Shown piece after piece: positions 1-8,390 of a DNA stretch of 64,000 bases. The DNA comes from Flavobacterium cheniae. GTDB lineage: Bacteria; Bacteroidota; Bacteroidia; Flavobacteriales; Flavobacteriaceae. A program made the translations under genes and the position numbers. Numbering within the stretch: position 1 is the stretch's first letter; each line of letters starts with the position of its first letter. The notes under the pieces are model-generated. The model was not told the DNA's origin, searched no databases, and worked only from the letters and a program-made list of their open reading frames with translations. The stretch is taken from assembly GCF_004363695.1 (NCBI RefSeq), contig NZ_SNZC01000002.1, positions 712,787 through 776,786 of the forward strand, read 5' to 3'.

Positions 1-239
1 GAAATGGGCAACGCGTATCTCAGGGACAAGTAATTGGAAAAGTAGGAAGCACAGGTTTGGCAACCGGACCTCATGTTTGTTACCGTTTCTGGAAAAATGG
101 CGTTCAAGTTGATCCGCTTAGGCTGAAATTACCTAATGCCGAACCGATGAATGACTCTCACAAACAAAAATATTTAGCGCATATTGCTCCTTTAAAGAAA
201 GAATTGGATAGTATAACTGCAGTAAAATTTAAAGAATAA
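1..239 (+). CDS. M23-family peptidase, C-terminal end (5' truncated)
   Basis: The gene enters from the left edge in the frame of base 3, and about 78 residues remain before the TAA at 237-239. The visible part has the glycine-rich strand GQxxxQGQxIGxxGxTGxATGPH, which is the C-terminal part of the LytM/M23 zinc endopeptidase fold that cuts peptidoglycan cross-links. In canonical M23 enzymes the last motif is HxH; here it reads H-V-C-Y, so Cys sits where the second metal-binding His is expected. I believe this is common in Flavobacteriia homologues, but it could mean altered metal binding. The TAA overlaps the ATG of pgi by one base, so the two are probably co-transcribed. The N-terminal domains are outside the window. 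Confidence 0.8.
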   Translation, partial: NGQRVSQGQVIGKVGSTGLATGPHVCYRFWKNGVQVDPLRLKLPNAEPMNDSHKQKYLAHIAPLKKELDSITAVKFKE

Positions 240-1876
240 TGGCACTATCGAAAGTAAATCCGTCACAAACTGAAGCTTGGCAAAAAATACAATCGCACTT
301 CGAAACAATGCAAGCAACTTCAATGAAAGATTTGTTTGCGTCTGATCCAAATAGAGCTGATAAATTTCACATTCAATGGAATGATTTTTTAGTTGATTTT
401 TCTAAAAATATTGTCAATCAAGAAACATTAGATTTGTTATTGAATTTAGCTAACGAAGTTAATTTAAAACAAGCCATTTCCGGTTATTTTCAAGGCGATA
501 TAATCAATCAAACCGAAAATAGAGCTGTTTTACACACCGCTTTACGTGCGAAAGAATCATCCAATGTTTTGGTCGATGGCATTAACGTAATGCCAGAAGT
601 ATATTCGGTAAAAAATAAAATCAAAAACTTCTCTAACGAAGTTATCTCAGGAAATAGAAAAGGATTCACAGGAAAACCATTTACCGATATCGTAAATATT
701 GGAATCGGTGGTTCTGATTTAGGTCCAGCCATGATTGTAGAAGCCTTACAATTCTATAAAAATCATTTAAAAGTTCATTTTGTTTCCAATGTAGATGGCG
801 ATCACGTTAACGAAGTAATCAAAAAATTAAATCCAGAAACGACTTTATTTGTAGTAGTTTCTAAAACATTTACAACGCAAGAAACATTATCAAATGCAGA
901 AACTATCAGAAGTTGGTTCTTGCAATCGGCTTCACAAGATGATGTAGCGAAGCATTTCGTAGCGGTTTCAACCAATATTCAAAAAGTAACCGAATTCGGA
1001 ATTAATCCCGACAACGTTTTCCCAATGTGGGATTGGGTTGGAGGTCGTTTTTCGTTATGGAGCGCGGTAGGTTTGTCCGTAAATTTAGCAGTTGGATTTG
1101 ATAATTTTGATAAGTTGTTGAAAGGGGCCAACGAAATGGACGAACATTTTAAAAATGAATCTTTCGATAAAAATATTCCAGTAGTTTTAGCTTTGTTGAG
1201 CATTTGGTATAACAATTTTTTTGGTGCCGAAAGCGAAGCTTTAATTCCGTACACGCAATATTTGCAGAAGTTAGCGCCATACTTACAACAAGGTATTATG
1301 GAAAGTAACGGAAAAAGTGTTGGTAGAGATGGAAAACCAGTAAATTATCAAACTGGAACCATTATTTGGGGCGAACCAGGAACGAATTCGCAACATGCAT
1401 TCTTTCAATTGATTCATCAAGGAACCAAATTAATCCCAACGGATTTTATCGGATTCAAACAACCACTTTACGGAAACAAAGATCATCACGACAAATTAAT
1501 GTCGAATTTCTTTGCGCAAACCGAAGCTTTATTAATGGGAAAAACGGAAGCGCAAGTAAAAGTAGAATTCGAAAAGCAAGGAATTTCAGGTGAAAAAGCC
1601 GATTTTCTATTGCCTTTCAAAGTCTTTTCGGGAAATAAACCAACGAATACCATCCTTATCAACAAACTAACACCTGAATCATTAGGTGCTTTGGTAGCGA
1701 TGTACGAGCATAAAATTTTCGTGCAGGGCATCATTTGGAACATCTTCAGTTATGACCAATGGGGCGTTGAAATAGGTAAACAATTAGCGAATTCTATTTT
1801 AGATGAAATCGTAACAAAAGAGGTTAAAAATCACGATAGTTCAACATCATTTTTGTTGAAAGCCTATTTGGAATAA
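239..1876 (+). CDS. pgi: Glucose-6-phosphate isomerase
   Basis: Cytosolic enzyme that interconverts glucose 6-phosphate and fructose 6-phosphate in glycolysis and gluconeogenesis. The 545 residues match the usual bacterial length (about 549 in E. coli). Visible family motifs are GIGGSDLGP near residues 155-163, the sugar-phosphate loop [36 protein letters not shown] near 380-390, and the C-terminal [12 protein letters not shown] with the active-site lysine. The ATG at 239 overlaps the stop of the upstream M23 peptidase gene by one base (ATAATG), suggesting translational coupling. A clear terminator follows at 1899-1936. The assignment is not in doubt. Confidence 0.98.
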   Translation: MALSKVNPSQTEAWQKIQSHFETMQATSMKDLFASDPNRADKFHIQWNDFLVDFSKNIVNQETLDLLLNLANEVNLKQAISGYFQGDIINQTENRAVLHTALRAKESSNVLVDGINVMPEVYSVKNKIKNFSNEVISGNRKGFTGKPFTDIVNIGIGGSDLGPAMIVEALQFYKNHLKVHFVSNVDGDHVNEVIKKLNPETTLFVVVSKTFTTQETLSNAETIRSWFLQSASQDDVAKHFVAVSTNIQKVTEFGINPDNVFPMWDWVGGRFSLWSAVGLSVNLAVGFDNFDKLLKGANEMDEHFKNESFDKNIPVVLALLSIWYNNFFGAESEALIPYTQYLQKLAPYLQQGIMESNGKSVGRDGKPVNYQTGTIIWGEPGTNSQHAFFQLIHQGTKLIPTDFIGFKQPLYGNKDHHDKLMSNFFAQTEALLMGKTEAQVKVEFEKQGISGEKADFLLPFKVFSGNKPTNTILINKLTPESLGALVAMYEHKIFVQGIIWNIFSYDQWGVEIGKQLANSILDEIVTKEVKNHDSSTSFLLKAYLE

Positions 1877-1898
1877 GTTTTAGTAATACATTATATAA

Positions 1899-1936
1899 AA
1901 ACCTCTTATTCATTTTTTTGAGTAAGAGGTTTTTTA
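1899..1936 (+). terminator. Intrinsic terminator after pgi
   Basis: The arms AACCTCTTATTC and GAGTAAGAGGTT form a 12-bp stem with one mismatch around a T-rich loop, followed by a run of T. It sits 23 bases after the pgi stop. Confidence 0.85.
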
Positions 1937-1942
1937 ATTTCC

Positions 1943-1950
1943 TATATTTG
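1943..1950 (+). promoter_or_regulatory. -7 promoter box for the membrane protein gene at 1975
   Basis: TATATTTG fits the Bacteroidota -7 consensus TAnnTTTG. It lies just after the pgi terminator and 24 bases before the ATG. No convincing -33 TTG is placed at the right spacing. Confidence 0.55.
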
Positions 1951-1974
1951 TAATTCACTTTTAAAAAATTAGGT

Positions 1975-2400
1975 ATGTACGAAACTATTCAATCTGTTCA
2001 CTCTATTTTAGCATATGCCGCTTTAGGCTTATTGTTATTGGCTTCATTTAATGCCATTTTTGGATTAACTTCTAAAAAAATATTTACAGACAAAGATTTA
2101 CGCTTGTCTTTATTTACCTTGATTATTTGTCACATTCAATTATTAATTGGATTGATTTTGTATTTTGTTTCTCCACTTGGCGCTGGGCAATTAGGAAACA
2201 TGAAAGACGCTGCTATGCGTTTGACCTCATTAGAGCATCCTTTAGTTAACATTATTGCATTAGCAGTAATCACAATCGGATGGTCGAAACATAAAAAAGA
2301 AGAAAGTAACAACGGAAAATTCAAAAAGATTGCCGTTTTCTATACATTAGGTTTAGTGTTAATCTTATCAAGACTTCCTTGGGCTAATTGGTTCAACTAG
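1975..2400 (+). CDS. Four-helix membrane protein, cytochrome b-like
   Basis: Small inner-membrane protein of 141 residues with four hydrophobic segments (about 10-30, 45-65, 86-102 and 118-136). Each of the first three carries or borders a histidine (SVHS, ICHIQ, LEHPL), the pattern expected for a b-type haem protein. Flavobacterial relatives are often called 'cytochrome B', but I know of no measured function. The gene stands alone between the pgi terminator and the rlpA-like gene, with its own -7 box. Haem binding is inferred from the histidines only. Confidence 0.7.
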   Translation: MYETIQSVHSILAYAALGLLLLASFNAIFGLTSKKIFTDKDLRLSLFTLIICHIQLLIGLILYFVSPLGAGQLGNMKDAAMRLTSLEHPLVNIIALAVITIGWSKHKKEESNNGKFKKIAVFYTLGLVLILSRLPWANWFN

Positions 2401-2445
2401 TCTTTGGTACAATCTTTGGTAATAAGTTTACAAAATCATAAAATT

Positions 2446-2946
2446 ATGAAGAAAAATATCCTAATAATATCGTTTGTATTACTTGTTACTGCATTAGTAA
2501 GCTTTTCTAATGGAACAAAATCAGGTTTCGTTAGAAAAGCTTCTTTATATGATACAGTTAAGAAAAAAGATTCGCTTCAAATTTTAGATTCGATAAAAAA
2601 ATCAGACTCAATTCGAGTAGCCGATTCTATAGCCAATCTAAAAACTAAACTATACAAGAAAAACGTTGAAGCTTCGCATTATTCTGACAAATTAAACGGA
2701 AGAAGAACCGCAAGCGGACAAGTTTTTAGTAACAAAAAATACACGGCCGCTCATAAAACGCTAAAATTTGGAACGAAAGTAAAAGTCACCAATTTAGCCA
2801 ATAACAAAAGCGTTATCGTAACCATCAACGATAGAGGACCACATACTCGAAATAGAGAAATCGATTTGGCAAAACGTCCATTTTTAGACATTTCTCACAA
2901 TAACGGACGCTCGCTTTTACGCGTTAGTTTAGAAATCGTAGAATAA
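2446..2946 (+). CDS. RlpA-like septal ring lytic transglycosylase family protein
   Basis: Secreted protein with a double-psi beta-barrel of the RlpA type, which in other bacteria acts on peptidoglycan strands lacking stem peptides. The ATG at 2446 is chosen because it opens directly into a signal peptide (KKNILIISFVLLVTALVSF); the open frame runs further back to 2404 but adds a non-hydrophobic leader. Residues about 40-65 are a Ser/Asp/Lys-rich linker. The C-terminal domain has ASHYSD, GRRTASGQ, AAHKTLKFGTKVKVTN and INDRGPH, the standard RlpA motif series with the catalytic Asp in NDRGP. No SPOR domain is present, so septal targeting may differ from E. coli RlpA. It ends one base before the convergent lipoprotein gene. 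Confidence 0.88.
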   Translation: MKKNILIISFVLLVTALVSFSNGTKSGFVRKASLYDTVKKKDSLQILDSIKKSDSIRVADSIANLKTKLYKKNVEASHYSDKLNGRRTASGQVFSNKKYTAAHKTLKFGTKVKVTNLANNKSVIVTINDRGPHTRNREIDLAKRPFLDISHNNGRSLLRVSLEIVE

Positions 2947-3378
2947 TTATTTCAATTTACTTCCTTTAGAAGCCCACCAAGGCACAGTTTCAACTACCAA
3001 TCTTCCTGCTTTTACGGCTGGGTCAAGATTTGCCAAACTATCTGCTTCTTGTAAAGTTTCGGTATTAAAAAGTAAAAATCCCGCAATAGTTTCATGTTTG
3101 TCAGCTGGACCTGCAATACTAATTTTATTGGTTTTTGCTAACCAATTGATATGTTCCATGTGCTTTTTCTGAATTTCCGCCGCTTCTTCTTTAGAATGTT
3201 CACGGTTAGGACCTTTTTTAAGCATCACCAAAAAATATTTTTGCATCACATACGTAGTATCGCCTTCTTTGTAGCTAAAAGTTTCGTGATTGGTTTTCGG
3301 TTTGTCAGGATAAACTACGGTGTTAGATCCGCAAGCAAACAATAATACAAGTACAAGTATTCCAAAAAGAGCTTTCAT
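2947..3378 (-). CDS. YCII-domain lipoprotein
   Basis: A 144-residue protein that starts MKALFGILVLVLLFACGS, with a lipobox (LFAC) giving an N-terminal lipid-modified Cys. The body resembles the YCII fold: YFLVMLKKGP, HMEHINWLAKTNKISIAGP and the late strand AGRLVVETVPWW. YCII domains are small ferredoxin-like folds related to muconolactone isomerases; the substrate here is unknown. I chose the ATG at 3378 rather than an upstream one at 3432, because 3378 gives the signal sequence and begins one base past the CYTH stop, whereas 3432 would overlap that gene by 53 bases. It is likely in an operon with the upstream CYTH gene. Confidence 0.75.
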   Translation of the reverse strand: MKALFGILVLVLLFACGSNTVVYPDKPKTNHETFSYKEGDTTYVMQKYFLVMLKKGPNREHSKEEAAEIQKKHMEHINWLAKTNKISIAGPADKHETIAGFLLFNTETLQEADSLANLDPAVKAGRLVVETVPWWASKGSKLK

Positions 3379-3379
3379 T

Positions 3380-3847
3380 TTACCAAGATTTAAAAGGGTG
3401 GTTACATAAATAAGCATTGTAATAACGTTCATCGGAAGTGACTTCTTCGCCTAACCAATTGGGTTTAGAAAAAGATTCGTTTTCCGATTGTAGTTCAATT
3501 TCGGCAACAATTAAACCTTCGTTTTCGCCAAAAAAAACATCGACCTCAAAAAGATGATTTTCATGCATCACGTTATATCGAATTTTATCAATAGCGCCTT
3601 TTTCACAAAGTGATAATAAAGCTTCGGCTTCCGAAATAGCGATTTCTTTTTCCCATTCAAAACGGCTCATGCCCGAATCGTTTCCTTTACCTTTTATGGT
3701 TAAAAAACCTTTGTCGCCTTTGATTCTAACTCTAACGGTTCTTTTAGGATTTGAATTCAGATAACCTTGAACAATTCTAAAGTTTTCGCTGCTTTCTATG
3801 ATGAAATCGCGATTGGTAACGAGGAATTTGCGTTCTATTTCTACCAA
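3380..3847 (-). CDS. CYTH-domain triphosphatase family protein
   Basis: Cytosolic 155-residue protein beginning MVEIERKFLV. The ExExK signature (Glu3, Glu5, Lys7) defines the CYTH (triphosphate tunnel metalloenzyme) superfamily, which hydrolyses triphosphates such as inorganic triphosphate or thiamine triphosphate, or in some members makes cAMP. Further charged strands (RVRIKGDKGFLTIKG, FEWEKEIA, FEVDVFFGENEGLIVAEIEL) match the tunnel walls. At this size a short bacterial triphosphatase is more likely than a cyclase, but the substrate cannot be read from sequence. It is first in a two-gene minus-strand unit with the YCII-like lipoprotein. Confidence 0.88.
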   Translation of the reverse strand: MVEIERKFLVTNRDFIIESSENFRIVQGYLNSNPKRTVRVRIKGDKGFLTIKGKGNDSGMSRFEWEKEIAISEAEALLSLCEKGAIDKIRYNVMHENHLFEVDVFFGENEGLIVAEIELQSENESFSKPNWLGEEVTSDERYYNAYLCNHPFKSW

Positions 3848-3931
3848 AATTTAATATTTATTTAGGCATCTAAATTACGAAAAAAACCTTTCAATTTGTA
3901 TCTTTACCCATATTAGACCTAAATCAGGAAG

Positions 3932-5956
3932 ATGCTACAAAGAAAAACGAATACAACACCCGACGCCATCATTAGAAATTATTTTAATGAATTACAGCTT
4001 TGGAAAAACGAAGAGAACGATATCGATATATTGGTTCAATTGGTCAATGCTATTCGTCCGAAAAGTCCAAAAAAACTTGAAAAATTTAGTATTTTCCCTA
4101 TAATTGAATTCTTTACGAATCATCCAACAGAAAGAGAAAATTTTGTTGTCTATTTAAAAACCGTGCTGCAAAACAAAAATTTTGACAGCATTTTAACCGA
4201 TGCAGGAATTTTACAAGACATCGATTTCTTTTATGAAGTAAAAAAGAGAATTTTCGCTAAAATACTACCGTATCAAGCGCCAAAAGACACACTGCAATAC
4301 GTTTTAAATCAGATTTTTTATGCTGATTCTGATCCAATTTGGATTAATAAAATTCCGAAAGCAGAATTAGAAACACTATTCGATTTGTTTCAATTTGAAA
4401 CCATTTACGAATCGGTTGAAGCTCATGCACCTTTGTACGAAGTAATGGAAGCCATAAATCTGTTGTCGCAACGCACCAGTGGAAAAGCCTTGGAAACCGA
4501 TGTAATGAAAATGGTGCCCGAATATTCTGGTTTAGAAAGTCCATTTGCGGCTTTTGAAAAAGAATTATATGCCATTGAAAAAACCATTCGTAATAAAGAA
4601 TCGGAATTTCATACGACTTCATCAGATATCAATTTCAAGCAATTATTGGTGTTATATAAACAATGTAACGAATTTGTCGAGAAAGCCTTTCAAAACTCTT
4701 CTAAATACGGAATTTCGTTACGTGTGAACCAAAACCTATTAAGTATAAAACAACATTTGTATCGCATTGGTGTTTTGATGCCACTTTTAGTGATTGACAA
4801 ACCCGAAGAAAAGAAATCAAAATCGATAGAATTAGCAATCAAACTAATTAAATACAATTGTTTAAAAACCAACGTAAGAAAACTATTTGCTGAAAGCACG
4901 CAATTGTTGTCTTACGAAATCACACAACATACCGCAAAAACAGGCGAACATTATATTACCGAATCGAAAACCGAATATTTCAAAATGTTATACGCAGCGC
5001 TTGGCGGTGGTTTGATTGTGGGTTTTTTGTGTATTATAAAATTACTATTGTCAAAAGTAGAAGCATCTGACTTTGGTCATGCTTTTTTCTATAGTATGAA
5101 TTATTCGTTTGGTTTTATTGCGATTTATGTTTTAGGATTTACGTTAGCTACAAAACAGCCTGCTATGACGGCCGCAGCGTTAATTAGTGCTTTGGAAGAT
5201 GGTTTGAAAAAGCAAGCCAGCGGAGATGGAGAAAAGCACAACAGTTTTGCTGTTTTATTCGCCCGATTGTTTCGTTCGCAGTTTATTGCCTTTGTGGGAA
5301 ATGTCGTGATGGCTTTTCCAGTAGCGCTTTTAGGAATTTGGTTAATCGATTTAGCGTTTGATTACAATATTGCCGAAACCAAATGGCAAAAATTAGTTAC
5401 CGATTTAAGTCCGATACATTCTATGGCGATTTTTCATGCTGCTATTGCTGGATTTTTCTTGTTCTTATCTGGAATTATCTCGGGAAGTATTGCCAATCGA
5501 GACAAGCATTTTGATGTGTATTATCGAATTCAAGAACATCCGTTGTTAAAATTAAATTTCGGAAAAGCCAGAGCTGAAAAAATTTCAAAATGGTACGAAC
5601 GCTATTGGGCAGGAATCATTTCCAACTTTTGGTTTGGTGTTTTCTTAGGAAGTACGGCTTCTATAGGCTTGTTTTTAGGATTAAATTTAGATATTCGACA
5701 CATTACTTTTGCCAGCGGAAATTTAGCTTTAGCAATTTACGGAGCCGATTATATGGTGAATAACGTGATGTTATTTTGGGGCATTTTAGGCATCGGAATT
5801 ATTGGTTTTGTCAACTTTATTGTGAGTTTTAGTTTGTCGCTTGGGTTGGCGTTTCGTTCGCGCAATATTCCGTTGGCGGAGTTACGACCAATTATTACGT
5901 CTATCAAACAACATTTCTTTAGAAAACCAATGAGTTTCTTTTTTCCTACAGAATAA
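3932..5956 (+). CDS. PF10136-type 'site-specific recombinase' family membrane protein
   Basis: A 674-residue protein whose first 340 or so residues are soluble and helical, followed by about six transmembrane segments (near residues 352-372, 388-408, 447-472, 515-535, 568-592 and 610-645). It resembles the family called 'site-specific recombinase' after a gonococcal gene (PF10136). I see no tyrosine- or serine-recombinase catalytic motif, and the membrane-rich half makes recombination unlikely, so the name is probably misleading and the function is unknown. A near-consensus -7 box (TATCTTTA, 3899-3906) precedes it. dinB starts four bases after the stop, so the pair is probably co-transcribed. 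Confidence 0.7.
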   Translation: MLQRKTNTTPDAIIRNYFNELQLWKNEENDIDILVQLVNAIRPKSPKKLEKFSIFPIIEFFTNHPTERENFVVYLKTVLQNKNFDSILTDAGILQDIDFFYEVKKRIFAKILPYQAPKDTLQYVLNQIFYADSDPIWINKIPKAELETLFDLFQFETIYESVEAHAPLYEVMEAINLLSQRTSGKALETDVMKMVPEYSGLESPFAAFEKELYAIEKTIRNKESEFHTTSSDINFKQLLVLYKQCNEFVEKAFQNSSKYGISLRVNQNLLSIKQHLYRIGVLMPLLVIDKPEEKKSKSIELAIKLIKYNCLKTNVRKLFAESTQLLSYEITQHTAKTGEHYITESKTEYFKMLYAALGGGLIVGFLCIIKLLLSKVEASDFGHAFFYSMNYSFGFIAIYVLGFTLATKQPAMTAAALISALEDGLKKQASGDGEKHNSFAVLFARLFRSQFIAFVGNVVMAFPVALLGIWLIDLAFDYNIAETKWQKLVTDLSPIHSMAIFHAAIAGFFLFLSGIISGSIANRDKHFDVYYRIQEHPLLKLNFGKARAEKISKWYERYWAGIISNFWFGVFLGSTASIGLFLGLNLDIRHITFASGNLALAIYGADYMVNNVMLFWGILGIGIIGFVNFIVSFSLSLGLAFRSRNIPLAELRPIITSIKQHFFRKPMSFFFPTE

Positions 5957-5959
5957 TTT

Positions 5960-7057
5960 ATGAGCGAGCACTACCGAAAAATAATTCACGTTGACATGGA
6001 TGCGTTTTATGCATCGGTAGAGCAAATGGACAATCCTGAGCTGAAAGGAAAACCTTTGGCGGTAGGCGGAAGCGAAGTTCGTGGTGTGGTTTCAGCAGCA
6101 AGTTACGAAGCGAGAAAATACGGAGTTAGAAGTGCGATTAGCGGCATTCAAGCGAAGAAATTGTGTCCCGATTTAATTTTTGTGCGACCAAGATTTGACC
6201 GTTACAAAGAGATTTCCAAAAAAATCAGAAAGATATTCCACGATTACACTGATTTAGTCGAACCTTTATCGCTCGATGAAGCGTATTTAGATGTTACCGA
6301 AAACAAAAAAGGCAATCCCAGCGCGACATTAATTGCTCAAGAAATCAGAAAGCGCATTTTTGAAGAAGTTGGACTTACGGCTTCGGCAGGAATTTCAGTA
6401 AATAAATTCGTAGCCAAAATTGCTTCCGATTACAACAAACCGAACGGACAAAAAACGGTAAATCCAGATGAGGTGGAAGCCTTTTTAGAAAAATTAGACG
6501 TTAAAAAGTTCTATGGAGTAGGCAAAGTAACGGCTGAAAAAATGTACCAATTAGGCATTTTCACAGGTTACGATTTAAAGCAAAAACCGTTAGAGTATCT
6601 CGAAAAACATTTTGGAAACAGCGGTTTGCATTACTACCAAATTGTGCGAGGCATTCACAACAGCGCGGTAAAACCCAACCGAAAAATTAAATCGGTAGGA
6701 GCGGAGCGCACTTTTGGTGAGAATTTATCTTCTGAAATTTTCATGGAAGATCGCTTGCTAAGTATTGCCAAAGAATTAGAAAAACGCCTCCAAAAAAGCA
6801 AAATTTCAGGAAAAACTATTACCTTAAAAATAAAATATTCCGATTTCACCTTACAAACCCGAAGCAAAACTTTGCCGTATTTTGTAAACGACAAAAACAT
6901 CATTTTGGACGTTGCTAAAGATTTACTTTACCAAGAACGCCTAAGAAACTCCGTGCGATTACTAGGTATTTCCATTCACAATTTAAACAACGAAGAAAAA
7001 ACCAAAACCACTTTACCTCAAAAAAGTGTTTCAGTGCAATTGAAGTTTGAGTTTTAA
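5960..7057 (+). CDS. dinB: DNA polymerase IV (Y family)
   Basis: Error-prone translesion polymerase, 365 residues, the usual DinB length. Motif I HVDMDAFYASVEQ (Asp12) and motif III PLSLDEAYLDV (Asp106, Glu107) supply the catalytic metal ligands. The steric-gate region, the thumb helix-hairpin-helix (FYGVGKVTAEKMYQLGI) and the little-finger domain follow in the normal order. The last residues LPQKSVSVQLKFEF resemble a C-terminal beta-clamp-binding tail, though I cannot define the motif exactly. It follows the PF10136 gene by three bases, so it is probably expressed with it. No LexA-type operator was recognised. Confidence 0.96.
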   Translation: MSEHYRKIIHVDMDAFYASVEQMDNPELKGKPLAVGGSEVRGVVSAASYEARKYGVRSAISGIQAKKLCPDLIFVRPRFDRYKEISKKIRKIFHDYTDLVEPLSLDEAYLDVTENKKGNPSATLIAQEIRKRIFEEVGLTASAGISVNKFVAKIASDYNKPNGQKTVNPDEVEAFLEKLDVKKFYGVGKVTAEKMYQLGIFTGYDLKQKPLEYLEKHFGNSGLHYYQIVRGIHNSAVKPNRKIKSVGAERTFGENLSSEIFMEDRLLSIAKELEKRLQKSKISGKTITLKIKYSDFTLQTRSKTLPYFVNDKNIILDVAKDLLYQERLRNSVRLLGISIHNLNNEEKTKTTLPQKSVSVQLKFEF

Positions 7058-7102
7058 GTGAAGAAAATTTTTTACATTGCAAGGTAAATTACATTCAGAA
7101 AA

Positions 7103-7633
7103 ATGACTAAATATATATTTATCCTATACTTTTTAATATTTAATTATCAATCTGTTTTTGCATGCAAATGCGAATTAATTGATGATATTAAGACGGAATT
7201 TAATTCAACTGATGTTATTGTTCGTGGTAAAGTAATTTCTAAAGAAAATGTCACTTTTATAAGTACTCTAAACAAAAAAGGATTAAAAAAAATAAATTCG
7301 AATAATGCATTAGATAATGATAAAAAAGAGTTCTTAAAAAATGAAGATATTTTAAGAATTGAGATTGAAGTACTTTACACCTATAAAGGAAAAAGATTAA
7401 GAAAAAACATCATTGTTTATACAAATAGGCATTCTGGAACATGTGGTTATAAAGATTTTGAGTTTGGTCAAGAATACCAAGTTTATTTATCTAAAGATTG
7501 TTATTTTGGGTTTAACTATAAAAAAGCAAATTTAGACGCTTCAAGCTATAATGGTTTTTGGACAAATATTTGCACAAGAACAAAGCAATTTTCGTTGGAA
7601 GAAGATAAGGAGCTTAAAAAATTGATGAATTAA
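7103..7633 (+). CDS. Secreted TIMP/netrin-like (NTR fold) protein
   Basis: A 176-residue secreted protein. Residues 1-20 are a signal peptide, and the mature chain begins CKCE. A Cys-x-Cys at the mature N-terminus, a strand with VIVRGKVI, the block SGTCGYKDFEFGQEYQVYLSKDCY and the late Cys in TNICTRT resemble the tissue-inhibitor-of-metalloproteinase/NTR fold found in some bacterial proteins. Five cysteines are visible (two in CKC, then TCG, DCY and NIC). In animal TIMPs the N-terminal CxC chelates the protease zinc; whether this applies here is speculation. It has lower GC and looser codon use than dinB, and is followed by a terminator at 7674-7710. Confidence 0.6.
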   Translation: MTKYIFILYFLIFNYQSVFACKCELIDDIKTEFNSTDVIVRGKVISKENVTFISTLNKKGLKKINSNNALDNDKKEFLKNEDILRIEIEVLYTYKGKRLRKNIIVYTNRHSGTCGYKDFEFGQEYQVYLSKDCYFGFNYKKANLDASSYNGFWTNICTRTKQFSLEEDKELKKLMN

Positions 7634-7673
7634 TTTTAAGCTTCTGAGCAAATCCTTCTGAAACAATAAGATG

Positions 7674-7710
7674 AAACCTCCATTCTGACACTTTCAAAAC
7701 GGAGGTTTTT
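7674..7710 (+). terminator. Intrinsic terminator
   Basis: AAACCTCC and GGAGGTTT form an 8-bp stem around a 19-base loop, followed by five T. It lies 41 bases after the NTR-like gene. Confidence 0.7.
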
Positions 7711-7804
7711 CATTCCTTTTTCAAACTTAAACAAGCGTTAAAGTTCGTTTTTAATAGCTATTGGTTCGTTTTTCTTTTTAGTTTTATCCCAAATTACAAT
7801 CGTT

Positions 7805-8320
7805 ATGGAGTTCAAAGTTTACGATGCTGCGTTTGCAAAACAGCATGAAAATGGCGCTATAAAAGCTATGCCACTAGTGTCTTGGGATATTTATTCTCAG
7901 TATTTGTTGCAAACTAATGTATTGCTTCACGATGTAAATTCGTTACATCAAATAGCTAATAAAAATCAATGGAAATCAGTTTGGGATTATAAAGAAAGTT
8001 TACAAGACGAAACCGTAATTGTGGTTACTGATGCACAATTAAAAATTGTTTTCGCTAGTAAAAACATCAAAAAAATGAATGGCTACGAAGCACAAGAAGT
8101 CGTTGGAAACTCACCAAAAATGTTTCAAGGCGCCAAAACCGATTTACAAGTGAGCAACGAAATCAGAAAAGCCATTTTAAACAAAGTACCGTTTGAGAAA
8201 AATGTAATTAATTATTGCAAAGATGGTTCGTTGTATAAATGTCACATCAAAGGATTTCCAATTTTCAATCACAAAGGTGAAGTAACTAATTTTATTGCGT
8301 TTGAAAAAATAGCCGCATAA
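7805..8320 (+). CDS. PAS-domain protein, LOV-like without the photoactive Cys
   Basis: A single-domain 171-residue cytosolic protein with no kinase, cyclase or DNA-binding output. Residues about 65-170 form a PAS domain: IVVTDAQLKIVFASKNIKKMNGY, then EVVGNSPKMFQG, then the later strands FEKNVINYCKDGSLYKCHIKGFPIFN. The spacing and the sequence GNSPKMFQG mirror the LOV flavin-binding loop (GRNCRFLQG), but the adduct-forming Cys is Pro/Lys here, so LOV photochemistry is not expected. The N-terminal 60 residues are unfamiliar. It is a monocistronic gene that ends at a bidirectional terminator shared with pyk. Partner and ligand are unknown. Confidence 0.75.
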   Translation: MEFKVYDAAFAKQHENGAIKAMPLVSWDIYSQYLLQTNVLLHDVNSLHQIANKNQWKSVWDYKESLQDETVIVVTDAQLKIVFASKNIKKMNGYEAQEVVGNSPKMFQGAKTDLQVSNEIRKAILNKVPFEKNVINYCKDGSLYKCHIKGFPIFNHKGEVTNFIAFEKIAA

Positions 8321-8340
8321 AACGAACATATATAAAACAA

Positions 8341-8377
8341 AAAGGAGTGCTAAATTATCTTTAGCACTCCTTTTTTA
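8341..8377. terminator. Bidirectional terminator between PAS gene and pyk
   Basis: AAAGGAGTGCTAA and TTAGCACTCCTTT form a perfect 13-bp stem with A- and T-runs on both sides. It separates two convergent genes. Confidence 0.9.
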
Positions 8378-8390
8378 TGTAGAAATGAGA

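Noticed and set aside
2401..2421. Duplicated TCTTTGGTA upstream of the RlpA-like gene as a promoter
   Set aside because: The TTTG elements are not spaced as -33 and -7 boxes, and no TAnnTTTG is present.
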